Shown here in pieces: positions 36,701-45,809 of a DNA stretch of 64,000 bases. The translations under genes and the position numbers were made by a program. Each line of letters starts with the position of its first letter. Positions within the stretch are counted from its first letter, which is position 1. This DNA is from Liquorilactobacillus nagelii DSM 13675 (GTDB lineage Bacteria > Bacillota > Bacilli > Lactobacillales > Lactobacillaceae): positions 1,426,001 through 1,490,000 of the forward strand of contig NZ_CP049304.1 in assembly GCF_019444005.1 (NCBI RefSeq), read 5' to 3'. The notes under the pieces were generated by a model, which did not search any database, was not told the DNA's origin, and worked only from the letters and a program-made list of their open reading frames with translations.

Positions 36701-37891
36701 TTATTTATCAGAAACAGCTGCAATACCAGGAAGTGTTTTACCTTCAAGGTATTCCAATGAAGCACCACCACCAGTTGAAATATGTGTCAACTGATCAGCT
36801 ACACCTAACTGTTGAACTGCAGCTGTTGAATCGCCACCACCAACAATAGTTGTTGCATCTGTTAAACTACCTAAGAATTTACCAACTTCCAAAGTACCTT
36901 TAGCGTAGTTGCTCATTTCAAAGACACCCATTGGTCCATTCCAAACGACCGTTTTTGCATCTTTCAAAACATTTTCAAATAGTTCAACAGATTTAGGTCC
37001 AATATCCAAAGCCATATAGCCATCAGGAATTTCACCATCAACTACTTTATTAGGAACATCATTCGAGAATTTTTCAGCAATAACTGAATCAACTGGCAAC
37101 ACCAACTTGTCCCCGGCTTTTTCAATGATTGTCTTAGCCAAATCAATTTTATCAGCTTCAACTAATGAATTACCAATCTTCATTCCCTTAGCAGCATAGA
37201 ATGTATAAGTCATGCCACCACCAATGATAACTTTGTCAGCTTTGCCCAATAAATGGTCAATCACACCGATTTTATCAGAAACTTTTGCACCACCAAGAAT
37301 AGCAACAAAAGGATGAACTGGATTGTCAACTGCATTACCCAAGAACTTGATCTCTTTTTCTAATAAGAAACCAGCTGCTGCTTGCTTCATATTGCTGGCA
37401 ATTCCAACATTAGATGCATGTGAACGATGAGCTGTTCCAAAAGCATCATTTACATACAAATCGCCAAGTGATGCCCAATATTTACCCAATTCAGGATCAT
37501 TGCCAGATTCTTTTTTACCATCTAAATCTTCAAAACGTGTATTCTCAACTAAAAGAATATCACCGTCATTCATTTTGTCGATTGCTTCTTCCAATTGAGG
37601 CCCACGTGTTGCTGGAACAAAAGTAACTGGTTTTTTAACAAGATCAGCCAAGCGTTCTGCAACTGGACGCAAAGAAAGTTCTTTTTTATCTTCCTCTTTT
37701 TTTACCCGGCCAAGATGTGAGAATAAGATGGCTTTGCCACCATTTTCAGTCACATATTTAATTGTTGGCAATGCTGCTACAATGCGGTTATCATTGCCAA
37801 TCACTCCTGCTTTAATCGGAACATTAAAGTCAACGCGAATTAGGACTTTTTTACCCTTAACATCTAAATCTGAAACAGTTAATTTAGCCAT
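36701..37891 (-). CDS. pgk: Phosphoglycerate kinase
   Basis: A 396-residue kinase making ATP from 1,3-bisphosphoglycerate. The ATG at 37891 ([20 protein letters not shown]) follows GGAGGC by 10 bases; an upstream in-frame ATG would lie in the gap-pgk leader. RVDFNVPI, the conserved N-terminal hinge region LFSHLGR (about 57-63) and the nucleotide-binding GGGDSTAAV with STGGGASLE near the C-terminus identify it. Second metabolic gene of the operon. Confidence 0.98.
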   Translation of the reverse strand: MAKLTVSDLDVKGKKVLIRVDFNVPIKAGVIGNDNRIVAALPTIKYVTENGGKAILFSHLGRVKKEEDKKELSLRPVAERLADLVKKPVTFVPATRGPQLEEAIDKMNDGDILLVENTRFEDLDGKKESGNDPELGKYWASLGDLYVNDAFGTAHRSHASNVGIASNMKQAAAGFLLEKEIKFLGNAVDNPVHPFVAILGGAKVSDKIGVIDHLLGKADKVIIGGGMTYTFYAAKGMKIGNSLVEADKIDLAKTIIEKAGDKLVLPVDSVIAEKFSNDVPNKVVDGEIPDGYMALDIGPKSVELFENVLKDAKTVVWNGPMGVFEMSNYAKGTLEVGKFLGSLTDATTIVGGGDSTAAVQQLGVADQLTHISTGGGASLEYLEGKTLPGIAAVSDK

Positions 37892-37912
37892 AAATTTTTC
37901 AGCCTCCATTTT

Positions 37913-37956
37913 TATTAAAAAACAAAAGGCGAAGAGAGTTTTGCCTCCCCCCGCCT
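37913..37956 (-). terminator. G-rich hairpin between gapA and pgk
   Basis: On the minus strand AGGCG and CGCCT enclose a loop containing GGGGGAGGC, followed by TTTTGTTTTTT. It looks like a weak terminator or mRNA-processing hairpin in the gapA-pgk gap and could lower expression of the distal genes relative to gapA. Confidence 0.5.
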
Positions 37957-37999
37957 CGATGACTTGCAATTAGTTAATCAACTTAGCGTTAGCTAAATC

Positions 38000-39013
38000 T
38001 TAAAGCATGCTAGCAAATTTCTCTAATGTACGGATCATCTGTGCTGTAAAACCAGATTCATTGTCATACCATGCAACAGTCTTAACAACTTGGCCTTCGC
38101 CTTCGCCAACAACCTGTGTCTGTGTTGGGTCAAATACTGAACCAAATGTTGTTCCGATAATGTCAGATGATACAATACCATCATCATTGTAACCAAATGA
38201 TGGGTTGTTGTCTGTAACTTTCTTAACAGCTGCATTAACTTCGTCAGCAGTAACAACTTTATCAAGTGTTGCAACTAATTCAGTCAATGAACCAGTAATA
38301 ACAGGTACACGCTGTGCATGGCCATCAAGTTTACCATTCAATGCAGGAACAACTAAACCAAGAGCTTTAGCAGCACCAGTTGAATGAGGAATTGTATTCT
38401 CAGCAGCAGCACGTGCATTACGGACGTTACCACCACGATCAGGACCATCCTGAAGTTTCTGAGTAGCTGTGTAAGCATGGATTGTTGTCATTGTACCAGC
38501 TTTGATACCAAATGCATCATTAACAGCTTTTGCTAAAGGAGCTAAGCAGTTTGTAGTACATGAAGCTGCTGAAACGATCTTGTCATCTGCTGTTAATGTA
38601 TCATCGTTAACACCATAAACAATTGTCTTCATCTTGCCAGCTGGAGCAGAAATCAAAACTTTCTTAGCACCGGCATCAATATGAGCCTGAGCTTTTTCTG
38701 CTGAAGTGTAGAAACCAGTTGATTCAAGAACTAACTGAACACCGTCATTTTTTACCCAAGGAATGTTACGAGCATCTGCTTCGGCATAAACAGGAATTTC
38801 TTTACCATTAACAACCAATGCGTTGTCAGTAGCAGAGATTTCAGCATCAAACTGACCATGAGCTGTATCATATTTCAGAAGATGTGCCAACATAGCTGGA
38901 GAAGTTAAATCGTTAATAGCAACAACTTCAAGCCCTTCTGAAGTTTCAGCAATACGACGAAATGCTAAACGACCGATACGGCCAAAACCATTAATACCTA
39001 CTTTAGTAGTCAT
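38000..39013 (-). CDS. gapA: Glyceraldehyde-3-phosphate dehydrogenase
   Basis: A 337-residue NAD-dependent enzyme. The N-terminal Rossmann motif is [14 protein letters not shown], and the catalytic Cys is in [15 protein letters not shown] (about residues 149-163). Later conserved segments include TVDGPDRGG-like [13 protein letters not shown] and [12 protein letters not shown] at the C-terminus. It catalyses formation of 1,3-bisphosphoglycerate. The AGGAGG ribosome binding site lies inside a small ATTTCC/GGAAAT inverted repeat. A GTGT/ACAC hairpin with a T run separates it from cggR. Confidence 0.98.
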   Translation of the reverse strand: MTTKVGINGFGRIGRLAFRRIAETSEGLEVVAINDLTSPAMLAHLLKYDTAHGQFDAEISATDNALVVNGKEIPVYAEADARNIPWVKNDGVQLVLESTGFYTSAEKAQAHIDAGAKKVLISAPAGKMKTIVYGVNDDTLTADDKIVSAASCTTNCLAPLAKAVNDAFGIKAGTMTTIHAYTATQKLQDGPDRGGNVRNARAAAENTIPHSTGAAKALGLVVPALNGKLDGHAQRVPVITGSLTELVATLDKVVTADEVNAAVKKVTDNNPSFGYNDDGIVSSDIIGTTFGSVFDPTQTQVVGEGEGQVVKTVAWYDNESGFTAQMIRTLEKFASML

Positions 39014-39069
39014 ACTAAAATTTCCTCCTTTAGGAAATAAAAATTTATTTTAAAAAGTGTGTATTTACA

Positions 39070-40098
39070 CTACTTTTTTAAAATCATCTTGGCAGCACCC
39101 TCATCAGTAATCAACCATGTTTGTGAGGGTGCGTGTTTCATGTAAGCTACAATTGCTTTAGCTTTTGAACTGCCTCCAGCAACTGCAATTACACATTTCA
39201 TTCTAGTGAGATCCTCTAATTGAACACCTATTCGCGGGATCTTATACACTATTTGACCAGATTCATCAAAAAAATATCCAAACGCTTCTCCAACAGCCCG
39301 CTTTTGCTGTAACATAGCAACTACTTGTGTATCCATATCGCGCCGACGGGCCATCTTAATTGCTTGTCCAACACTATGAATCACAGCATCACTATTACGA
39401 ATTAATTGGACAACTTGTTGAATACTTGGTTCATTAAGCAAAGGAGCATAAGCTTGCTCACTCAATTGCTCAGGAACATACAGTGCTCGATGATTGCCAC
39501 CAGCTCGGCGAGCCATCATTGAACTAACACTGTTGGCTTGAATTGCAACTGTCTCACCAATTCCTCCCCGAGCCGGAACAAAAGTCAATGACCTTTTTTC
39601 ACTCAATTTTGCAGTTAAACAATGAGCAATCTCAGCCATCGTTGTTCCACCCATAACAGCAATTACACTAGGGCCTAATGGTAACAGTAAATTTAAAGCT
39701 TCATTGACGGACTTTCCCATTTCTTCGACAACTTTTTCTTGCTGATCAATATCACCCGCCACAATCAGACATCTAGCAATTCCCAACGATCGGGCTAATT
39801 CTTCTTCTTGTTGATGAATATTAGCTAAATCATCAATTAATGGATTTAATCCATCCAGAACTGAGCGTCCCTTAACAGTAATAATCATCCCAGAACGAGT
39901 AGTTTCAATCAAACCTTGTTGTTTAAGAAAATCAGTTTCTGTCCTTAAAACTCTCTCCGTCAATCCAATTTCTTGAGCTAGAGTTCGTCGTCCAACTGGT
40001 TGTGTCCAATAAATATGCCGAATAATCATAAAACGCTGGACCATAGTTTCAATCATGTCAGGAGCAAGTTGCTCAATCCAATCCAACTCTTGGTTCAT
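39070..40098 (-). CDS. cggR: Central glycolytic genes regulator CggR
   Basis: A 342-residue SorC-family repressor that responds to fructose 1,6-bisphosphate. A winged-helix DNA-binding domain lies at about residues 20-75 (GRRTLAQEIGLTERVLRTET). A sugar-phosphate-binding domain follows with VIAVMGGTTMAEIA, FVPARGGIGETVAIQANSVS and AVAGGSSKAKAI near the C-terminus. The ATG at 40098 is 7 bases after AGGAAGGG; the ATG eight codons upstream includes that site. It heads the gapA operon and its operator lies just upstream, so it controls itself. Confidence 0.96.
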   Translation of the reverse strand: MNQELDWIEQLAPDMIETMVQRFMIIRHIYWTQPVGRRTLAQEIGLTERVLRTETDFLKQQGLIETTRSGMIITVKGRSVLDGLNPLIDDLANIHQQEEELARSLGIARCLIVAGDIDQQEKVVEEMGKSVNEALNLLLPLGPSVIAVMGGTTMAEIAHCLTAKLSEKRSLTFVPARGGIGETVAIQANSVSSMMARRAGGNHRALYVPEQLSEQAYAPLLNEPSIQQVVQLIRNSDAVIHSVGQAIKMARRRDMDTQVVAMLQQKRAVGEAFGYFFDESGQIVYKIPRIGVQLEDLTRMKCVIAVAGGSSKAKAIVAYMKHAPSQTWLITDEGAAKMILKK

Positions 40099-40117
40099 GT
40101 CATAACCCTTCCTATGG

Positions 40118-40153
40118 GACACTTTTAGTCCAGTGGTGTCATCTAGCGACCCA
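40118..40153 (-). promoter_or_regulatory. CggR operator
   Basis: Read on the minus strand the site is TGGGTC-6 bases-TGAC, 4 bases, CTGGAC-6 bases-TGTC. This matches the B. subtilis CggR operator layout (CGGGAC-N6-TGTC-N4-CGGGAC-N6-TGTC) with a few substitutions and identical spacing. It lies 20 bases upstream of the cggR start. A TATATT sequence just upstream may be the -10 box. Confidence 0.85.
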
Positions 40154-40396
40154 GCGAACTAAAAAAAATATAGTTCATTCGACCGTTGTCCCGACTCACC
40201 TTAACTACAAATGCATTATACCAATAAAAATGAATTGATGCAAGCAATCCAACACTGTCTTTCTAAGTAAATTCAAGGATTTGGTTTTAAAAAAATTCTT
40301 TCTAAAATGCGAACTTTTTTTCTATACAATTTAATTTATTAGGCTAATCACTAACAATAATAGCAATTTTAAATTTATTTACACTAAAAAATAATT

Positions 40397-41701
40397 TTAT
40401 ATTTTTTTTCGCTTAATTGATGATTTAATTCCAAGCTCTTCCCGATATTTTGCAACTGTCCTTCGTGATAACAAAATTCCATTTTGTTTCAATAAATTAG
40501 CCAACTGACTATCAGATAATGGTTTATCAAGTTTTTCTGCATCAATCAATGCTTTAATTTGCGACTGGGCCTCATCAACCGATAGATCATCATGCTGGGA
40601 GGTCGTTACAGCACGTTTAAAAAAGGTTTTCAATTCAAATACACCAAAATTGCATTTTAAGTACTTGCCATGAACCGCTCGACTGATTGTTGACTCATGC
40701 AAACCAAGCTTTTGAGCTACATCTCTCAATAATAAAGGTTTGAGCGGATGAGTTTTATCTAGAAAGAAGTCTTGTTGATGATCAACAATCACTTTTCCAA
40801 CACGTAAAATAGTTTGACCACGCTGTGCTAAATTATTTTCCAAGGAAATATACTCGGCACGCTTTTCATTTAGATATGCTTTAACATCCACATCAGCTGA
40901 TTTAGAAAATTTTTCATAATATTTTTGGTTAAAAATAATCTGGGGTTGATTTTCAGAGCTTAACTTCACTTCAATTTTTCGATGATCTGTTGAAACATCT
41001 ACAAGTAAATCTGGGTAAATATAACTTAAGCTATCTGTTTGAAAAGCAGCTCCAGGAGCAGGCGATAAAGTCTTAATATATTCAAATGACTGTTGAACTT
41101 CAGATGTTGAAGTTCCAATTGCCATTGCAATTTCCTTCCATCTATGATCTGCGAACTCCTCAAAATGATCCTGTACAATTTCTAAAGCCAGCAGCGGTGA
41201 ACGGTCATCATTTTCAATTTGAAGTAATAAGCACTCTTGAAGATTTCGTGCACCAACACCTGGTGGATCTAATTGTTGTAAAAGCGTTAGTGCATCAATT
41301 AAAGTAGTTTGATCCACTTGAGTTTGTTGACAAATTGTATCAATATCTAATGTTAAATAACCATTTTGGTCCAAATGATCTATCAAAAATACTACCCAAC
41401 CTCGCAAAATAGTTTTGCGCATCGTCAAATGAACCTGACTTAAAAGATATTCTGGTAAAGATTGTGTTTGTCGAGAAACAAGCTCGTCTTCAAGTGAAAA
41501 AGATTTTCCCGAATCAACTGTTCTTTTTATGCTTGAGGTTTTAATTTTTACAAATGGATTATCCAATTGTTTTTGTTGCATAAAATCATGCAAATCTTCG
41601 ATATTATAACGTAAAATCCGAATAGATTGCTGCATTTGCTGTGTTAGAACTAATTTTTGAATTTGACGCTGTTCTTGGCCTAATCGTTGTTCAAAAGGCA
41701 T
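40397..41701 (-). CDS. rpoN: RNA polymerase sigma-54 factor
   Basis: A 434-residue sigma-54. Region I is Gln-rich and binds activators (QRQIQKLVLTQQMQQSIRIL, about 12-31). The core-binding domain follows, and the helix-turn-helix DVAQKLGLHESTISRAVHGK lies at about 330-349. The RpoN box SRRTVAKYREELGI lies close to the C-terminus. In lactobacilli sigma-54 mainly drives mannose-class PTS operons with a LevR-type activator; neither is in the window. ATG start; monocistronic, downstream of cggR but transcribed in the same direction toward it. Confidence 0.95.
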   Translation of the reverse strand: MPFEQRLGQEQRQIQKLVLTQQMQQSIRILRYNIEDLHDFMQQKQLDNPFVKIKTSSIKRTVDSGKSFSLEDELVSRQTQSLPEYLLSQVHLTMRKTILRGWVVFLIDHLDQNGYLTLDIDTICQQTQVDQTTLIDALTLLQQLDPPGVGARNLQECLLLQIENDDRSPLLALEIVQDHFEEFADHRWKEIAMAIGTSTSEVQQSFEYIKTLSPAPGAAFQTDSLSYIYPDLLVDVSTDHRKIEVKLSSENQPQIIFNQKYYEKFSKSADVDVKAYLNEKRAEYISLENNLAQRGQTILRVGKVIVDHQQDFFLDKTHPLKPLLLRDVAQKLGLHESTISRAVHGKYLKCNFGVFELKTFFKRAVTTSQHDDLSVDEAQSQIKALIDAEKLDKPLSDSQLANLLKQNGILLSRRTVAKYREELGIKSSIKRKKI

Positions 41702-41772
41702 TATCTACACTCCCTTTATTTCATTTTAGGGGTTGCAATTTCAACCAACTTCAACTAAAATAATATAGTATT

Positions 41773-41844
41773 GCGCCGCTAGTGTAATGGATCGCACGCA
41801 AGATTCCGGTTCTTGTAATGTGGGTTCGACTCCCACGTGGCGCA
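41773..41844 (+). tRNA. tRNA-Arg (anticodon CCG)
   Basis: A full cloverleaf can be drawn: acceptor GCGCCGC/GTGGCGC (one G-U pair), D stem GTGT/GCAC, anticodon stem CAAGA/TCTTG with loop TTCCGGT, and T arm GTGGG-TTCGACT-CCCAC. The anticodon CCG reads CGG. The 3' CCA is not encoded. It is a single tRNA on the plus strand with its own terminator. Confidence 0.95.
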
Positions 41845-41876
41845 TGGATAGTTTATACCGGTTATCATATATCGTC

Positions 41877-41907
41877 AAAAGTCTTGAGAATCAAGGCTTT
41901 TTTATTT
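41877..41907 (+). terminator. Terminator of tRNA-Arg
   Basis: AAAAGTCTTGA and TCAAGGCTTTT pair (one G-T) around a GAA loop, followed by TTTATTTTG. Confidence 0.9.
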
Positions 41908-42054
41908 TGCTTTATTCAGTGATTTTCGCCTATCTTCAAATAAAGTGAGTCAATAATGAGTCGCAAAAATTACTTAAGCCTCTAAATAATAGCGCTACCA
42001 CTATAGTTATTATACACCAGCTGGGGTGAAATTATTTTTTTGTCTATCTCAGCA

Positions 42055-42260
42055 GTCAACCACTCCCGGTTAAAGCCACAAATTTTCCAAAATAAATTCC
42101 AAGCAGTACAACAATTCTTAATTGTATTAGCTTTTATTTAGGTATTACGTGTAAGGGTATCACAGAACTGAACGCAACTAAAATTTCCTTGCGGTATTAA
42201 TTTTGGGGATCCATCTACCTAATTAAAATTAGATAGTTTCTGACTTTATTTTAATTAAAG
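42055..42260. mobile_element. Internally deleted IS605-type remnant
   Basis: The segment starts with GTCAACCACTCCCGGTTAAAG and ends with ATCTACCTAATTAAAATTAG followed by GTTTCTGACT, like the two ends of the element at 15978-16978, but only about 200 bases apart. The interior transposase gene is missing, leaving an end-to-end deletion derivative. It sits in the 540-base gap between tRNA-Arg and a small membrane protein gene; the rest of that gap shows no gene. Confidence 0.7.
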
Positions 42261-42442
42261 AAGCCCATTAAAACTAGTGGTATTACCCCTAATTAAATTA
42301 ATTTTGCGGTTTAATCAAACAATGAAAAAATCTCACCAAAAAAGTGATGGTTCAAAGCCAAGGTTAATATGGTAAAATTATCTAGAAAAATAATTTTCAG
42401 AGTGTCTGAATCTAATTTAGATTTAGAGTAAGGAGTTTTTTC

Positions 42443-42748
42443 ATGAACTATTTTTTTAATTCCACTAAAAAAAAGACCAATTGCAATATTCTTAATTCTT
42501 ATAATTACCAAAAACAATTATCAAAGGACAGAAAGTCAATAGTTCTTTTAGCTTTAGGGTGGGGAGCGGCCATAATTTCTATCTTTTCACCTGCTATTGG
42601 GTGTATTTCAATAATTTCAGGATTATCGCTCATCAAAAAGCACCGAAAATTTGCTGGTTGCACTTTAGTTCTAATTACACTAATTCTTGTTTACATTGGT
42701 TTATCAGGCTTTTCTGATGGCTTTATTGCGGGAATTCAAAAGAAATAA
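42443..42748 (+). CDS. Small membrane protein of unknown function
   Basis: A 101-residue protein with an Asn/Lys-rich N-terminus (about 1-32) and two predicted membrane helices (about residues 34-58 and 68-90, SIVLLALGWGAAIISIF and GCTLVLITLILVYIGLSGF). The short Lys/His/Arg loop between them (KKHRKF) should be cytoplasmic. The layout resembles small two-helix DUF4190-type proteins, but I do not claim membership. ATG start after TAAGGAGTTTTTTC. It lies in a variable patch between an IS remnant and a candidate small RNA. Confidence 0.65.
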   Translation: MNYFFNSTKKKTNCNILNSYNYQKQLSKDRKSIVLLALGWGAAIISIFSPAIGCISIISGLSLIKKHRKFAGCTLVLITLILVYIGLSGFSDGFIAGIQKK

Positions 42749-42791
42749 AATTTTGTTTAAATAGCAACTCTATTTATAACCATCTTAAACC

Positions 42792-42866
42792 AAATAAAAA
42801 GTCCGCAGCTATGTGCAGACTATACAGGGTATTAACGTCATTCAAAAAATAGTTACTACTTGAAAC
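42792..42866 (-). ncRNA. Candidate small RNA on the minus strand
   Basis: A minus-strand promoter (TTGTAA at 42896-42901, 17 bases, TAGAAT at 42873-42878) would start a transcript near 42866. It ends after about 75 bases in a hairpin (AGTC-T-GCA paired with TGC-G-GACT, 42800-42821) followed by TTTTTATTTG. No reading frame of useful length is inside. The terminator's T run is on the minus strand only and there is no minus-strand gene close upstream for it to serve. Its target, if any, is unknown. Confidence 0.4.
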
Positions 42867-42872
42867 ATTCTC

Positions 42873-42901
42873 ATTCTAGCACTTTTATATAGCGCTTACA
42901 A
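42873..42901 (-). promoter_or_regulatory. Promoter with cre-like site for the candidate small RNA
   Basis: The -35 (TTGTAA) and -10 (TAGAAT) boxes have ideal 17-base spacing. TGTAAGCGCTATAT (42887-42900) matches the CcpA cre consensus TGWAANCGNTNWCA at 12 of 14 positions and overlaps the -35 box, so catabolite repression of this promoter is possible. Confidence 0.4.
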
Positions 42902-43021
42902 TGACACTGAACTCAAAGATTAATTTTTTCACATTTTGTTAACTAAAACTACACTTTATCTCCTTAAAAAGGAAAACAACTTCCTTTAAAATCATTTTTA
43001 ACATTAAGGAGGTAGTTTCCA

Positions 43022-43219
43022 TTGAAACAAAATCATTCAATTAGAAAAAATATGTCAATTCTCTTCATAGCTGTTATGTTATTAGCGATTGGGGGTTCAA
43101 TTGGATATTCGCTTGGATTAAAAAGCTCTCAAACACGTTTAACTAAAAATATAAATCGTCCCAAAATGACTAATAGCAAATCCCCCCAAAAACAACCATT
43201 TAAAAATAAGTCAAAATAA
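43022..43219 (+). CDS. Small membrane-anchored basic protein
   Basis: A TTG start at 43022 follows AAGGAGGTAG by about 8 bases and opens 65 codons. One hydrophobic segment (about residues 11-31, MSILFIAVMLLAIGGSIGYS) is followed by a strongly basic, Asn/Lys/Pro-rich tail. This is the shape of a single-pass protein or an uncleaved signal anchor. I do not recognise a family. The ribosome binding site is strong, which supports translation. Confidence 0.55.
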   Translation: MKQNHSIRKNMSILFIAVMLLAIGGSIGYSLGLKSSQTRLTKNINRPKMTNSKSPQKQPFKNKSK

Positions 43220-43338
43220 GACACAACTAGTTGATCTTCACAATTATAAAGTTACTCATAAAAAAGCCTTCAATCTTAAATCATACAGTAACTATTATTA
43301 TAATTGTAACGCAAAATGCTAAGCTATTTTTGATAAAC

Positions 43339-43376
43339 AAATGAGGTAGGCTAATCGAAATTAACCTACCTCATTT
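43339..43376. terminator. Hairpin terminator between the small protein and the pseudogene
   Basis: AAATGAGGTAGG and CCTACCTCATTT form a 12-bp stem around a 14-base loop. It lies between convergent units and would end transcription of the oxidoreductase pseudogene. Confidence 0.7.
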
Positions 43377-43396
43377 ACTCTTATTCAATTAATGAG

Positions 43397-43959
43397 TTAC
43401 TTAATTAAACCAAAACCACCAGTCCAAGAAATTTTCTCTTTAGCTGCCAAAGTCATCTGCAAAAATCCTACTGCTTCCATCTCCCGTGCTCGCTTTAAAC
43501 TACCAGCATCCACTAGCTGCAAACCACTGCCACTTAAGTTTGCTTTGACTGTTGATCATTACCAGCTACTAACACGGTTGTTGGTAATTTTGTACCAACT
43601 TTTTTACTGTTTAAGGTAGCTGCAAAATTAGTATTAAAAGCTTTGATTACTTTCGAGTTTGGTAGTTTAGCTGAAATTTGAGCGGCAGCTGAACTGTCAG
43701 CTGGAACAACCAATTCATCCCAGTTGTCAAAATTAAGCGGGTTAGTAATATCTACAATCACCTTTCCTGCAAATTCAGTTGCGTTTTTTTCAACAATATC
43801 AATCGCTGCTGGATAAGGAACTGCTAAAACAATTACATCCCCTAAATCTTTCACAATGTCATCATGACCAATATAATCAACTTGATTTTTACCTGCTAGA
43901 AAATTTTCTCCAATTGCTTTTCCCATATTGCCTTTACCGAAAATTGTAATTTTTGTCAT
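43397..43959 (-). pseudogene. Frameshifted F420-dependent NADP reductase-like gene
   Basis: The first 141 codons (43534-43959) encode an NADP-binding protein with GKGNMGKAIGENF at residues 8-20, VIVLAVPYPAA and KVIKAFNTNFA, typical of the coenzyme F420-dependent NADP oxidoreductase-like family. The frame then stops after NDQQSKQT. The missing C-terminus continues in another frame (SGSGLQLVDAGSLKRAREME, then MTLAAKEKISWTGGF) down to a stop at 43397. A small deletion near 43540 explains the break. The protein would lose its last 50 residues. Use of the frameshift to make a working protein is unlikely but not excluded. Confidence 0.8.
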
Positions 43960-44083
43960 TCACTTTTTCCTCCTAAATGTTTTCTATGAATTTTATTGCA
44001 ACTTAAAATATAACAAATATCAATAGCAATCATTAAAAAATAGGCAAAAAAAGTTATTTGAGATTTTAAAAATAACATTTAGC

Positions 44084-44124
44084 AAAAAAACAGTTGAATT
44101 ACTGTAGTCAGCAATTCAACTGTT
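44084..44124 (-). terminator. Intrinsic terminator of clpP
   Basis: AACAGTTGAATT and AATTCAACTGTT form a perfect 12-bp stem followed on the minus strand by TTTTTTTG, just past the clpP stop. Confidence 0.92.
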
Positions 44125-44132
44125 AAATGTTT

Positions 44133-44726
44133 TTATTTCAGATTCTTTTTATTAGTCATAATTCCGTCAATCAAACCATAATCAACTGCCTGTTGCGCAG
44201 TCATGAAATTATCACGTTCAGTATCACGATTAATAACTTCAATATCTTGACCCGACCCATCTGCTAAAATTTTATTAATCAGCTTTCGAGTCTTCAAGAT
44301 ATGTTCTGCAGCAATATTGATATCTGTAGCTTGACCCTGTGCTCCACCAAGAGGTTGATGAATCATAATTTCAGAGTTTGGCAAAGCAAAGCGTTTCCCC
44401 TTTGTTCCAGCTGTTGATAGCACACTAGCCATCGAAGCCGCCATTCCCATGACAATTGTCTGAACATCTGAATTTACAAAGTTCATCGTGTCATAAATTG
44501 CTAAACCCGCGGAAACACTTCCACCTGGGGAATTAATATAAATGTAAATATCTTTTTCTGAATCTTGTGCATCCAAGAAAAGCAGTTGAGCAATAATCGC
44601 ATTTGCCATATCATCATTAACTTCTCCTGAAAGCATAATAATTCGATCCTTAAGCAATCTTGAATAAATATCATAGGCACGTTCGCCGCCTGAAGATTGC
44701 TCAATAACTGTAGGAACTAGGTTCAT
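44133..44726 (-). CDS. clpP: ATP-dependent Clp protease proteolytic subunit
   Basis: A 197-residue serine peptidase forming the tetradecameric Clp barrel with ClpX, ClpC or ClpE. The catalytic triad is Ser98 in GMAASMAS, His123 in MIHQPLGG and Asp near 172. The ATG at 44726 ([10 protein letters not shown]) follows GAGGAGG; a frame extending upstream has no ribosome binding site. A CtsR box overlaps its promoter. Its adaptors MecA and SpxH are encoded elsewhere in the window. Confidence 0.98.
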   Translation of the reverse strand: MNLVPTVIEQSSGGERAYDIYSRLLKDRIIMLSGEVNDDMANAIIAQLLFLDAQDSEKDIYIYINSPGGSVSAGLAIYDTMNFVNSDVQTIVMGMAASMASVLSTAGTKGKRFALPNSEIMIHQPLGGAQGQATDINIAAEHILKTRKLINKILADGSGQDIEVINRDTERDNFMTAQQAVDYGLIDGIMTNKKNLK

Positions 44727-44801
44727 GTTGATAACCTCCTCAATAATAACTGACACCACTATTTTAGCATCCCGGTATCAATAATACTAGTTTACTCTAA
44801 T

Positions 44802-44818
44802 GGTCAATAAAGGTCAAA
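44802..44818. promoter_or_regulatory. CtsR operator upstream of clpP
   Basis: GGTCAATAAAGGTCAAA matches the CtsR heptad direct repeat (RGTCAAA-N3-RGTCAAA) with one mismatch. It overlaps the likely -35 boxes (TTGACC) of the minus-strand clpP promoter, so heat-shock derepression by CtsR is expected. Confidence 0.85.
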
Positions 44819-44847
44819 GAAATTGTTTTACTGCTATCATAAACAAA

Positions 44848-45792
44848 TTACTTAATAATATCAAAACCAGCGCGAATTTTTTCAGCATATTCATTAAGTT
44901 TACGCAAACGATGATTAACTCCGGATTTGGAGATTGGTCCATTGGGAACAACATCACCCAATTCCTTTAATGAAATTTCTGGATGGCTTAAACGTGCATA
45001 CGCAATTTCCTGCAATTTAAGCGGAAGATGTTCAAGACCAATTTGCTGATCCAAATATTTGATATTCTCTAATTGATGATTAGAAGCATCAGCAATTTTA
45101 TTTAAATTAGCATTTTCGCAGTTCACGATTCGATTGACGGAATTCCGCATATCACGAACGATTCGAATATCTTCAAATTTTAACATTGCACTTGTTGCGC
45201 CAATTAAAGATAAAAAATCAGCAATTTTTTCTGCTTCTTTCAAATAAGTAATATACCCACTTCGACGCTGTGTTTTACGCGCATTCAATTGATAGCGATT
45301 CATCAATTGACAAATCATCGTATTTTGGTCTTCGTATAGGGAATAAATTTCCAAATGATAGCGGCTAGTTTCTGGATTATTAACCGATCCAGCAGCCAGA
45401 AAAGCTCCTCGTAAATATGAGCGGACTTGACTATCAGATTTAAGCAATTTAATTGCACTTGTTCGTTGCAAACTTGTACCATCAAAAATCCCCAAATCAG
45501 TTAAGACATTTTCTGTTCCTTTTTTCAAACGAACAATGTACAAATTATTCTTTTTCAACTTCATCTTACGTCGAACCAATAATTCGCCATCGATCGCATA
45601 AAACTTTTTCAGCAGTTGATAAATTCGGCGAGCGATTGCTGGGTTTTCTGATTGAATATTCAAAATGAAGCGATGATTTGCCAAATTTAGCGAACCGTTT
45701 AAACGAATTAACGCCATCAATTCTGCCTTAGCATTTGCTTGATGAACTTCTAAAGTTGTCAATTCTTTTTTTACATCACTTGCATAAGACAC
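44848..45792 (-). CDS. whiA: DNA-binding protein WhiA
   Basis: A 314-residue protein with an inactive LAGLIDADG-like N-terminal domain and a C-terminal helix-turn-helix ([20 protein letters not shown], about 270-289). It includes the family stretch [20 protein letters not shown]. In Firmicutes it affects cell division and chromosome segregation. The start is the GTG at 45792 ([11 protein letters not shown]), behind GGAGGTG. It is the last gene of rapZ-yvcK-whiA, 17 bases after yvcK. Confidence 0.95.
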   Translation of the reverse strand: MSYASDVKKELTTLEVHQANAKAELMALIRLNGSLNLANHRFILNIQSENPAIARRIYQLLKKFYAIDGELLVRRKMKLKKNNLYIVRLKKGTENVLTDLGIFDGTSLQRTSAIKLLKSDSQVRSYLRGAFLAAGSVNNPETSRYHLEIYSLYEDQNTMICQLMNRYQLNARKTQRRSGYITYLKEAEKIADFLSLIGATSAMLKFEDIRIVRDMRNSVNRIVNCENANLNKIADASNHQLENIKYLDQQIGLEHLPLKLQEIAYARLSHPEISLKELGDVVPNGPISKSGVNHRLRKLNEYAEKIRAGFDIIK

Positions 45793-45809
45793 AATCACCA
45801 CCTCCATAC

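Noticed and set aside
38035..38387. Open frames on both strands across gapA
   Set aside because: They are shadows of the highly biased gapA coding sequence, without ribosome binding sites.
41773..42260. tRNA-Arg as integration site of a mobile island
   Set aside because: I found no repeat of the tRNA 3' end downstream and no integrase; the only mobile trace is the end-only IS remnant.
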